17,785 nt of DNA from Bacteroidota bacterium (GTDB lineage Bacteria; Bacteroidota; Bacteroidia; Bacteroidales; VadinHA17): the NCBI GenBank assembly GCA_030593185.1, contig JAUVHQ010000012.1, positions 1 to 17,785 on the forward strand. Direction: 5' to 3'. Each line of letters starts with the position of its first letter. Position 1 is the stretch's first letter. Below are positions 7,341-13,868 of this stretch, one piece after another. The position numbers and the translations under genes are program-made. A model generated the notes under the pieces. It did no database searches and was not told the DNA's origin. It saw only the letters and a program-made list of their open reading frames with translations.

Positions 7341-8759
7341 ATGCAGACATTAAATAAACATGTTGGCTTATTTATCGATTATTATGAATTAACCATGGCT
7401 CAGGGCTATTTATTGGGTGGTAAAGAGGATTGTCGTGTAACATTTGATTATTTCTACAGGAAAAATCCTTACGGAGGAGGCTATGCATTATTTGTTGGAC
7501 TGGAAGATATTTTAGAACTGATTTTAAATTTCCGGTTTGAGAAAGAGGATCTGAATTATTTGAATAAAGCAGGATTTGATAAACAGTTTTTAGAATATCT
7601 CACTGACTTTAGATTCAGAGGTGATATATGGTCATGTAAAGAGGGTGAAGTGGTTTTTCCAAACGAACCTATTGTGCGGGTAGAAGGAAATATTATCGAG
7701 GCACAGCTTATTGAGACTATTCTATTGAATTTTCTGAATTTCGAAACCCTGATTGCCACAAAAGCTGCACGAATACGGCAGATGGCTGGTGATAAAATAA
7801 TTACAGATTTCGGGTTGCGCAGGGCGCAGGGGCTGGGAGGCATACATGCCAGCAGAGCCGCTGTAATTGGTGGATTTGACAGCACATCAAACGTCTATAG
7901 CACTTTTTCTTTTGGTTTGCATCCTTCGGGAACGCAGGCCCATTCCTGGGTGCAAAGTTATGAGAATGAATTGGAAGCTTTTCGTTCATTTGCCAGCATA
8001 TATCCTGATAATTGTGTTTTACTTGTTGATACTTATGATACTATGAATGTTGGGATCCCAAATGCTATTCGTGTTGGTAAAGAGATGGAAGCAGAGGGAT
8101 ATCGTCTTAAAGGTATTCGACTTGATAGTGGCGATTTGGCATATCTGAGTAAAAAAGCAAGACAAATGCTTGATGATACAGGGTTAAATTATGTAAAAAT
8201 TTTTGCGTCAAACCAATTAGATGAGTATCTGATTAAAAGTCTTAAAACTCAGGGGGCATGCATTGATGTTTATGGAGTTGGAACAAAGCTTATAACAGGT
8301 AAAGATGATGCTGCACTTGATGGTGTCTATAAACTTTCTGAAAGTGATGGCAAGCCCCAGATGAAAATCACTGACAGCCATGAGAAAATGACACTCCCCG
8401 GCAGGAAAAAGTTATTTAGAATACTTAACGGAGATGATAAGTTTTATGCTGATGCTATAGCTCTGGTTGAGGAAAAGGATATTGGTTTAATTCAACATCC
8501 ATTTATTTCACGTAAACATATGGATGTATCCCACATGAAGAAAGAGGAGTTATTATATAAGGTTTTGGATAGTGGCAAGAGGATCACAGTAAGCCGGAAA
8601 CCGGGAGAGATTGCTCAATATGTACAGGAAAGACTCAGGCAATTGCCCGAAGAGCATAAAAGGTTTGAAAACCCGCATGTTTATAAGGTGGGGATTAGCG
8701 AAAAACTCCTGATTTTGCGGGATAAGATAGTGAATAGTACTAATCAGAAAAATGGATAA
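7341..8759 (+). CDS. pncB: Nicotinate phosphoribosyltransferase
   Basis: A 472-residue enzyme that makes nicotinate mononucleotide from nicotinate and PRPP with ATP hydrolysis, the entry of the Preiss-Handler NAD pathway; cytoplasmic. Family features: DYYELTMAQGYL (13-24), FDYFYRKNPYGGGYALFVGL (35-54), DFGLRRAQG (156-164), the ASRAAVIGGFDSTSNV segment (170-185), GTQAHSW (197-203, whose His201 aligns with the phosphorylated histidine of the family), and GIRLDSGDL (258-266) in the PRPP-binding barrel. Length fits the bacterial type. The stop overlaps the start of pncA by 8 bp, so the two are translationally coupled. TATATTTA at 7322-7329 is a weak -7-like box; nothing clear lies at -33. Confidence 0.96.
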   Translation: MQTLNKHVGLFIDYYELTMAQGYLLGGKEDCRVTFDYFYRKNPYGGGYALFVGLEDILELILNFRFEKEDLNYLNKAGFDKQFLEYLTDFRFRGDIWSCKEGEVVFPNEPIVRVEGNIIEAQLIETILLNFLNFETLIATKAARIRQMAGDKIITDFGLRRAQGLGGIHASRAAVIGGFDSTSNVYSTFSFGLHPSGTQAHSWVQSYENELEAFRSFASIYPDNCVLLVDTYDTMNVGIPNAIRVGKEMEAEGYRLKGIRLDSGDLAYLSKKARQMLDDTGLNYVKIFASNQLDEYLIKSLKTQGACIDVYGVGTKLITGKDDAALDGVYKLSESDGKPQMKITDSHEKMTLPGRKKLFRILNGDDKFYADAIALVEEKDIGLIQHPFISRKHMDVSHMKKEELLYKVLDSGKRITVSRKPGEIAQYVQERLRQLPEEHKRFENPHVYKVGISEKLLILRDKIVNSTNQKNG

Positions 8760-9303
8760 TAAGATAAAAGCTTTATTGATTGTGGATGTACAGAATGATT
8801 TTTGTCCTGGTGGTGCACTGGCTGCTCCGGGGGGAGATAAGGTAGTTCCGGTAATTAACCGGTTGATGAACCATTTTGACATTATCGTGGCTTCCCGTGA
8901 CTGGCATCCGAAAGAATCAATTCATTTCAATAAATGGCCGGTACATTGTGTTGAAAATTCTTTTGGTGCTGCTTTTCATCCCGATCTGAACACCAAAAAT
9001 ATTCAGCAGGTCTTTTTAAAAGGAACAGGAAATCACGATGACGGATATTCGGCTTTTGAAGCAACCAATTTAAACCTGGAAGAATACCTGAAGCAACGGA
9101 ATGTTAATGATCTGTATATAGTGGGACTTACTACGGAATATTGTGTTAAAGAATCTGCTTTGGATGCAGTAAAGAATGGATTACATACTTTTGTGATCAT
9201 GGAAGCAATACAAGGGATTCATCAGCATGAAGGAGATGAGGAAAAAGCTCTGAAAGAAATGGAATTAAATGGTGTCAAGCTCCTTGAGCATTATCCTGCT
9301 TAG
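8752..9303 (+). CDS. pncA: Nicotinamidase / pyrazinamidase
   Basis: A 183-residue isochorismatase-fold amidohydrolase that converts nicotinamide to nicotinate and ammonia. The catalytic triad is visible: Asp12 in LLIVDVQNDFCPGG, Lys90 in VFLKG and Cys131 in GLTTEYCVK. Metal ligands are Asp50, His52 and His58 in SRDWHPKESIHF, and the WPVHCVENSFGAAFHPDL segment (62-79) is typical of PncA. Its product is the substrate of PncB, encoded by the overlapping upstream gene, so the pair forms a compact NAD-salvage unit. The ATG at 8752 lies inside the last codons of pncB (ATGGATAATAA). Element E2 begins a few bases after its stop. Confidence 0.96.
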   Translation: MDNKIKALLIVDVQNDFCPGGALAAPGGDKVVPVINRLMNHFDIIVASRDWHPKESIHFNKWPVHCVENSFGAAFHPDLNTKNIQQVFLKGTGNHDDGYSAFEATNLNLEEYLKQRNVNDLYIVGLTTEYCVKESALDAVKNGLHTFVIMEAIQGIHQHEGDEEKALKEMELNGVKLLEHYPA

Positions 9304-9618
9304 TGACCTCAAGACGATATTTTAATGTATCGAAATATCAATATTTATGACTTGAAAGTGGCTAATTTCATTATACTTTTAGATTCTAAGTCGGCAGTCT
9401 TCAGTCTTCAGTCGGCAATTTGAAGACCGGACAATTTATTATCAGTCCATAAAGTAAAAAAAAAGAAATATTCCACCAAATAACAAATAAAAGAAGTGAA
9501 CTCATTGTTTGCCCCGAAAGGAAGTATGACTGTACGGAAGTACTTATCATTTGTGATTTTTAATATTTATTTAAACCTTCTGCATTTACAAACGGTCTCA
9601 ATACTTTTTAGAATTTTC

Positions 9619-9681
9619 TTATCGAGTGGTCAAAGAGTAAAGTTCAGTTTTAGAAAATTTTATACTAACGTGATAAATACT
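9619..9681 (-). pseudogene. Second relic of the four-helix-bundle protein gene
   Basis: Read on the minus strand, 9681 down to 9619 gives 21 codons ending in TAA, with peptide IYHVSIKFSKTELYSLTTR. It aligns to the E1 relic codon by codon at DNA level (shared TATTTATCACGTTA and GAACTTTACTCTTTGACC) and keeps KF-K-ELYSLT, which is even closer to the family pattern KFPKxELYxLT. A small deletion relative to E1 creates the earlier stop. There is no start codon: the E1 ATG corresponds to ATA here. Confidence 0.65.
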
Positions 9682-9756
9682 ATTGCAAGAGCAATTCCTG
9701 TCTGCCGACTGTGGACTGTGGACTGTGGACTGCCGACTGTGGACTAATTATTTATG

Positions 9757-9779
9757 AAACCTGAAAATTAAGGTTTTTT
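9757..9779 (+). terminator. Rho-independent terminator hairpin in E2
   Basis: A 6-bp stem AAACCT (9757-9762) and AGGTTT (9771-9776) with an 8-nt loop runs into six T residues on the plus strand. It could end pncB-pncA transcripts or a transcript arising inside E2. The minus strand lacks a U-tract. The hairpin is weak, but the same structure is kept in E3. Confidence 0.5.
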
Positions 9780-9805
9780 AAATTTGTGAAACTATGTTCT
9801 TATTA

Positions 9806-10969
9806 TTATGAAATAGGATGTGCAAAGCTGATCACATCAGCTCCGGTGATCTTTTTTTCACAAAGTATGATCAGTCGCTCCAGTACATTCCGGAACTCCC
9901 TGATATTGCCGGTCCAGTTGATTTTCTGAAATTCTTTGATAGCATCTTTTGTAATTTCTTTCTTGCTCATACCATATTCATCACATATCCGGATATTAAA
10001 GTGATCGGCAAGCAGAGGAATATCCTCCTTCCGTTCGTTTAATGAAGGTACCGGAATAAGAATTACACTGATTCTGTGATAGAGGTCTTCCCGAAAATTA
10101 TGGTTATCAATTTCTTCTTTAATGTTTTTATTAGTAGCAGCTATTACTCTTACATCTACATCAATATCTTTATTACTGCCCACTCTGGAAATTTGATTTT
10201 CCTGCAGAGCTCTCAATACTTTAGCCTGTGCCGGCAGACTCATATCCCCAATTTCATCCAGAAAAATAGTGCCATTCTGTGCCTGTTCAAATTTACCTAT
10301 CCTTTGTTTATGAGCCGAAGTAAAAGAACCTTTCTCGTGTCCAAAAAGCTCACTTTCTATCAGTTCCGAAGGAATAGCTGCACAGTTTACTTCAATAAAG
10401 GGCTGATTTGCTCTGTTGCTTTTTTCATGAAGCTGGCGAGCTACTAATTCCTTTCCTGTTCCGTTATCACCTGTTATCAGTACTTTTGCATCGGTGGGAG
10501 CAACCCGTTCGATCATATCTTTCACCCTCATAAGGGCTTTAGATTCTCCAACCATTTCATATTTTTTGCTCACCTTCTTCTTCAATGCCCTGGTTTCGGT
10601 TACCAGGCTTCCTTTCTCAAGGGCATTCTTAATTGTAATAAGCAGCCGGTTCAGGTCAAGTGGTTTTTCAATAAAGTCATATGCCCCTTTCTTTATTGAT
10701 TCAACTGCAGTATCAATATTCCCATGTCCTGATATCATGATGATGGGAATATCAGTTGTCTGTCCAAATATTTCTTCAAGAACTTCAATACCATCCATTT
10801 TAGGCATCTTTATATCACAAAGCACAACGTCATACTGGTTTTTTTCAAACATTTCGAGTCCTTCTTGTCCTTCTGTTGCCAGGTCAACCTCATACTTTTC
10901 ATATTCAAGAACTTCTTTCAATGAATTTCTGATGCTTTGCTCATCATCGATCACTAATATTCGGGACAT
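9806..10969 (-). CDS. NtrC-family sigma54-activating response regulator lacking a DNA-binding domain
   Basis: A 387-residue protein. The receiver domain (1-120) has Asp9/Asp10, phosphoacceptor Asp52 in LCDIKMPKMDG, Ser80 and Lys102. The AAA+ sigma54-interaction domain (about 138-365) has Walker A GDNGTGKE (167-174), Walker B FLDE (236-239) and GNIREFRN (354-361). The sigma54-contact loop reads GSFTSA (214-219) rather than GAFTGA. The protein ends at residue 387 after the AAA+ lid with no Fis-type HTH, which NtrC proteins of about 450 residues carry. The start at 10969 (MSRILVIDDE) is chosen over an in-frame ATG at 11053 because the extra codons translate a GTCNNCA repeat and an unrelated hydrophobic string. 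It should respond to a sensor kinase, not present here, and stimulate RpoN promoters. It lies downstream of the ABC permease gene on the same strand. Confidence 0.9.
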   Translation of the reverse strand: MSRILVIDDEQSIRNSLKEVLEYEKYEVDLATEGQEGLEMFEKNQYDVVLCDIKMPKMDGIEVLEEIFGQTTDIPIIMISGHGNIDTAVESIKKGAYDFIEKPLDLNRLLITIKNALEKGSLVTETRALKKKVSKKYEMVGESKALMRVKDMIERVAPTDAKVLITGDNGTGKELVARQLHEKSNRANQPFIEVNCAAIPSELIESELFGHEKGSFTSAHKQRIGKFEQAQNGTIFLDEIGDMSLPAQAKVLRALQENQISRVGSNKDIDVDVRVIAATNKNIKEEIDNHNFREDLYHRISVILIPVPSLNERKEDIPLLADHFNIRICDEYGMSKKEITKDAIKEFQKINWTGNIREFRNVLERLIILCEKKITGADVISFAHPIS

Positions 10970-11031
10970 AATACAGATTATAGTTAAAATGAATATAAAT
11001 GTAGAAAAATAAAATAATATGCAACAAACTA

Positions 11032-11110
11032 GTCGGCAGTTGGCAATTGACAAAAAACTCGTAACCCGAAACCCGTAACAATTTAAATCATTCTATCATT
11101 CAATCATTCA
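11032..11110. repeat. Mosaic of three short tandem repeat families
   Basis: Within 80 bp three arrays follow each other: GTCNNCA-type heptamers at 11032-11052 (GTCGGCA, GTTGGCA, ATTGACA), AACYCGW heptamers at 11056-11076 (AACTCGT, AACCCGA, AACCCGT) and ATCATTCW octamers at 11087-11110 (three units). The last array runs up to the stop codon of the permease gene. The array lies between the response regulator and permease genes. Confidence 0.85.
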
Positions 11111-11111
11111 A

Positions 11112-12464
11112 TCAATTCTTATACCTGAGCCATTTCCATAATTCTTTGTAAGTGGTTTTTTTCCCATACATCAATATGCCTGTGCGGTATATCTTTGCTG
11201 CCAGCCAGGTAGTGCAGAGAAACGTAAGAACCAGGATCGTCATTGAGAGGATCAATTCCCAGTAGGGAACACCAAATGGCAGTCTTGCCATCATAACGAT
11301 GGGAGATGTAAGGGGGATAAATGAACACCAGAAAGCCACCGAACTTTCAGGGTTTTGAAAAGCTCCCATAGCCACAAACAGTCCCAAAATCAGGGGAATT
11401 GTAATTGGCACCATAAACTGCTGTGTATCGGTTTCATTATCTACCGCAGATCCGACAGCGGCAAATAGTGACGCATAAAGAAAGTATCCTCCCAGGAAGT
11501 AGAACAGAAAACTACCCAGTATCAATCCCCAGTTAATACTATGAAGTGAATTAAATACCTGCTGTATTTCATTAAAATCCTGAGTTTGGGTTACCGGTAC
11601 CTGTATTTGTTCAACAGGTGCAGCAGACATAATGTTCTCTGTTATTGCCTGGGATGTTTGACCAACATCATCAGGCAGAAGTAGCGATTGTGCTGAGGTG
11701 ATAATGATGGCAGTAATAATTATCCACAGAACGAATTGCGTTAAGCCAACCAGTCCGATTCCTAAAATTTTTCCCATCATAAGCTGGAACGGACGTACTG
11801 ATGATATGATCACTTCAACAACGCGGCTTGTTTTTTCTTCGATGACACCTCTCATCACCTGCGCACCGAAAATAAAGGTTAAGATATATATTAATAATCC
11901 ACCTATATATGCAATACCCATAGACAAACCGGTACTGGTCTCTTTTTCTGTTCCATCGTCACTTATCTTGATGGTTTGAACATGAATATTTGTGCTCACT
12001 GCTTTAAGAATCTTGTCAAGGTCCTTAATATCATAAGTTTCAAGTTTTTTCTGTTCAATTTCCTTTTCAAGCGCATTGGCTATATAGATAGTTAGGTCGA
12101 GTGGCGGTTGTTTATGAGAGATAAGTTGAACAGCATTAGGGATATAGGCAACTTTGGGTGAAATGTATAGTACCGCGTAATATCCTTTATCACTGAAATT
12201 TGTTTTAAGGTCGTCAAGTGTTGCATCTTCGAGGTACTCAAACTTCAGATATTTAGTGTTTGAAATAACATCTTTGAACATATTTGTTTCATCTTCGACC
12301 ACTGCGATAACCTTTTCTTCGGCATCATCACGGGTCATGATCCAAACGGGTACAATGAACATGGCAGCCATAAAAACCGGTGCAAGAAGAGTCATAATGA
12401 TGAATGATTTTTTCTTCACCCTGGTCAGGTATTCTCTTTGAATTATGATAGATATCTTTGACAT
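11112..12464 (-). CDS. ABC-2 type transporter permease (NatB/YhaP-like)
   Basis: A 450-residue membrane protein. It begins with an amphipathic stretch (SIIIQREYLTRVKKKSF) and one transmembrane helix (about 22-44), then a large extracytoplasmic domain (about 45-180), then a cluster of helices starting with GIAYIGGLLIYILTFIFGAQVMRG and VEEKTSRVVEVIISSVRP, the coupling segment typical of NatB-type permeases. Another helix group follows through about residue 425, ending in a charged cytoplasmic tail. It is the partner of the ATPase encoded just upstream. NatAB of Bacillus exports sodium; the substrate here may be an ion or a small toxic compound and is not determined. Unusually, 291 bp containing E3 separate it from the ATPase gene. 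Confidence 0.85.
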   Translation of the reverse strand: MSKISIIIQREYLTRVKKKSFIIMTLLAPVFMAAMFIVPVWIMTRDDAEEKVIAVVEDETNMFKDVISNTKYLKFEYLEDATLDDLKTNFSDKGYYAVLYISPKVAYIPNAVQLISHKQPPLDLTIYIANALEKEIEQKKLETYDIKDLDKILKAVSTNIHVQTIKISDDGTEKETSTGLSMGIAYIGGLLIYILTFIFGAQVMRGVIEEKTSRVVEVIISSVRPFQLMMGKILGIGLVGLTQFVLWIIITAIIITSAQSLLLPDDVGQTSQAITENIMSAAPVEQIQVPVTQTQDFNEIQQVFNSLHSINWGLILGSFLFYFLGGYFLYASLFAAVGSAVDNETDTQQFMVPITIPLILGLFVAMGAFQNPESSVAFWCSFIPLTSPIVMMARLPFGVPYWELILSMTILVLTFLCTTWLAAKIYRTGILMYGKKTTYKELWKWLRYKN

Positions 12465-12526
12465 TGTTTTTGAATTTCTGTGTTTAAACCTGATGTTTTA
12501 TTGTATCGGAATTTAAATGTTTATGG

Positions 12527-12556
12527 CTTGATAATAGTTAATTTCATTATACTTTG
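12527..12556 (+). promoter_or_regulatory. Possible Bacteroidota-type promoter inside E3
   Basis: CTTG at 12527-12530 is followed after 19 nt by TACTTTG at 12550-12556. This resembles the phylum consensus TTTG-N19-21-TAnnTTTG with one base missing from the -7 box. E2 keeps the same spacing (CTTG-N19-TACTTTT, 9352-9381). It would read rightward, toward the terminator hairpin at 12730 and against the ABC genes. This is weak evidence resting on similarity only. Confidence 0.3.
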
Positions 12557-12729
12557 CATTTTTAAGTCGACAATCTTCAGTCTGCAGTCGGCAATCTGAA
12601 GACAGGGCTATTTATACTTTTTAGGATTTATAATCATGTGATTAAATATGTGTTATAATTGTTTGATTGTTATTTACTTTTTTGTGGACTGCCGACTGTG
12701 GACTGCTGACTATTAACTAATTATTTATG

Positions 12730-12753
12730 AAACCTGAAAATTAAGGTTTTTTT
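12730..12753 (+). terminator. Rho-independent terminator hairpin in E3
   Basis: The stem AAACCT (12730-12735) and AGGTTT (12744-12749) with an 8-nt loop continues into a run of seven T on the plus strand. It is a near-identical copy of the hairpin in E2. It ends directly beyond the stop codon of the minus-strand ATPase gene and would not stop minus-strand transcription. Confidence 0.5.
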
Positions 12754-12755
12754 AA

Positions 12756-13703
12756 TCAATTTGTGAAACTATGTTCTTTGCTTTTTTTTGAAGCTTCTTC
12801 AACAACCTTGATGAAAATATCATTCATGCTTGGAATTATCTCTCTGAACGAGATAATATTACCTGAAGAAAGCATTGTATTAAGCAGGTGGTTAGTTGAA
12901 ATATCGTTTAAGATCCTCACTCTGACAAAATTATCTCCATTTCTCTGTTCGTTTTCAATAATTTTGTATTGTGTGGTAAGTGTGGCTTTCAGAAGGTTAA
13001 CATCGCCCCTGAAGCCGATCTCATATTCATCCAGTGAATAATTCTTGCGGATTGTATCCATAGGTCCTTCCAGGAGTGAGACTGACTCATTGATAAGAGT
13101 TATGTGAGTACACAATTCTTCAACCGATTCCATATTATGGGTTGAAAAGATAATGGTTGCTCCCTTCTTTTTCAGTTTCAGTATCTCCTGCTTAATAATG
13201 TTAGCATTGATTGGGTCAAAACCACTAAAAGGTTCATCGAAAATCAGCAATTTAGGTTCATGAATAACAGTTGTTATAAACTGGACCTTTTGTTGCATTC
13301 CCTTGGATAGTTCTTCAACCTTTTTGTCCCACCATGCCTGGATCTCAAATTTCTCAAACCAATCTTTTAGTCTTGAGATAGCATCAGAACGGCTGAGTCC
13401 TTTGAGTTGTGCAAAGTATATTGCCTGCTCGCCGACCTTCATTTTCCTGTATAACCCTCTTTCTTCAGGTAAATAACCGATATCAAAAACATCATTTGCT
13501 TTAAGCTTATGGTTATTAAAAAAGATCTCACCGTTATCAGGAGCTGTGATCTGGTTTATTATCCTTATCAAAGTGGTTTTTCCGGCACCATTAGGTCCTA
13601 AAAGGCCATAGATACTACCTTCGTTAACCGCCAGATTTACCTTGTTCAGTGCAAGATGATTCGAGAATTGCTTAACAATGTCTCTGGCTTCTAATAATTT
13701 CAT
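12756..13703 (-). CDS. ABC transporter ATP-binding protein (NatA/YhaQ-like)
   Basis: A 315-residue ATPase with Walker A GPNGAGKT (36-43), signature LSKGMQQK (132-139), Walker B LLIFDEPFSGFDP (152-164) and H-loop His189 in STHNME. The C-terminal 90 residues form the extra domain of NatA/YhaQ-type subunits (DUF4162-like). It powers the NatB-like permease encoded downstream. The gene follows dnaJ on the same strand after 165 bp holding a heptamer array. Its last residues, EHSFTN, are encoded by DNA shared with the right end of E2, so the extreme C-terminus has probably been affected by, or is the source of, the duplicated segment. Length is otherwise normal. Confidence 0.92.
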   Translation of the reverse strand: MKLLEARDIVKQFSNHLALNKVNLAVNEGSIYGLLGPNGAGKTTLIRIINQITAPDNGEIFFNNHKLKANDVFDIGYLPEERGLYRKMKVGEQAIYFAQLKGLSRSDAISRLKDWFEKFEIQAWWDKKVEELSKGMQQKVQFITTVIHEPKLLIFDEPFSGFDPINANIIKQEILKLKKKGATIIFSTHNMESVEELCTHITLINESVSLLEGPMDTIRKNYSLDEYEIGFRGDVNLLKATLTTQYKIIENEQRNGDNFVRVRILNDISTNHLLNTMLSSGNIISFREIIPSMNDIFIKVVEEASKKSKEHSFTN

Positions 13704-13800
13704 ATAGTTATTTTTTGAATAATAATGTTAAAAGCTGTATTAAACCCAACTTAAAATGATACAAAAATAGAAACTTTATTTAATAATTGGTAACTAATCA

Positions 13801-13849
13801 GTCGGCAGTCCACAGTCGGCAGTCCACAGTCCACAGTCGGCAGTCTCCA
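13801..13849 (+). repeat. Solo GTCNNCA heptamer array
   Basis: Seven perfectly phased heptamers occur in tandem: GTCGGCA three times, GTCCACA three times and GTCTCCA once. The first two and last three bases of each unit are almost fixed and the two middle bases vary. No inverted partner lies nearby, unlike E1-E3. The array sits between dnaJ and the ABC ATPase gene, 20 bp from the dnaJ stop. Confidence 0.9.
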
Positions 13850-13868
13850 GTAATAAGATCAGGCAATA

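Larger units (their letters stand above)
9310..9802 (-). repeat. E2: longest heptamer-bounded element, with decayed four-helix-bundle gene
   Basis: The left array (9390-9417, GTCGGCA/GTCTTCA units plus a decayed ATTTGAA) and the right array (9703-9744, six inverted units TGCCGAC/TGTGGAC) enclose 278 bp. That interval carries the gene relic at 9619-9681 on the minus strand and about 170 bp absent from E1 and E3. The outer flanks match E3: left 9312-9389 (TTAATGTATCG ... CTAATTTCATTATACTTTTA) and right 9746-9802 (TTATTTATGAAACCTGAAAA ... GTGAAACTATGTTCTT). The right end stops 3 bp short of the stop codon of the response regulator. E2 fills the convergent gap between pncA and that gene; I see no other gene in these 502 bp. 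Confidence 0.85.
12490..12777 (-). repeat. E3: short heptamer-bounded element between the ABC genes
   Basis: The left array at 12566-12593 (GTCGACA, ATCTTCA, GTCTGCA, GTCGGCA, then a decayed ATCTGAA) and the inverted right array at 12683-12710 (TGTGGAC, TGCCGAC, TGTGGAC, TGCTGAC) enclose under 90 bp. Of the gene relic only TATACTTTTTAGGATTT (12613-12629) survives, the reverse complement of the relic's 3' end in E1. Both outer flanks match E2 over tens of bases, including the terminator hairpin and GTGAAACTATGTTCTT. The right end covers the last six codons of the ATPase gene. E3 occupies essentially the whole gap between the ATPase and permease genes. Confidence 0.85.

Noticed and set aside
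9496..9747. Plus-strand 83-codon open frame inside E2
   Set aside because: It runs antisense to the gene relic and through the inverted heptamer array, has no family resemblance, and its C-terminus is translated repeat.
10970..11053. In-frame N-terminal extension of the response regulator by 28 codons
   Set aside because: The extra codons translate a GTCNNCA/ATTGACA repeat and a hydrophobic string; the receiver domain starts immediately at the Met encoded at 10969.
6355..12777. Insertion sequences or transposase-bearing elements
   Set aside because: No transposase, integrase or recombinase frame is present; the E elements contain only the short four-helix-bundle relic.
13801..13849. CRISPR array
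   Set aside because: Units are only 7 bp in direct contact with no spacers, and there are no cas genes in the window.
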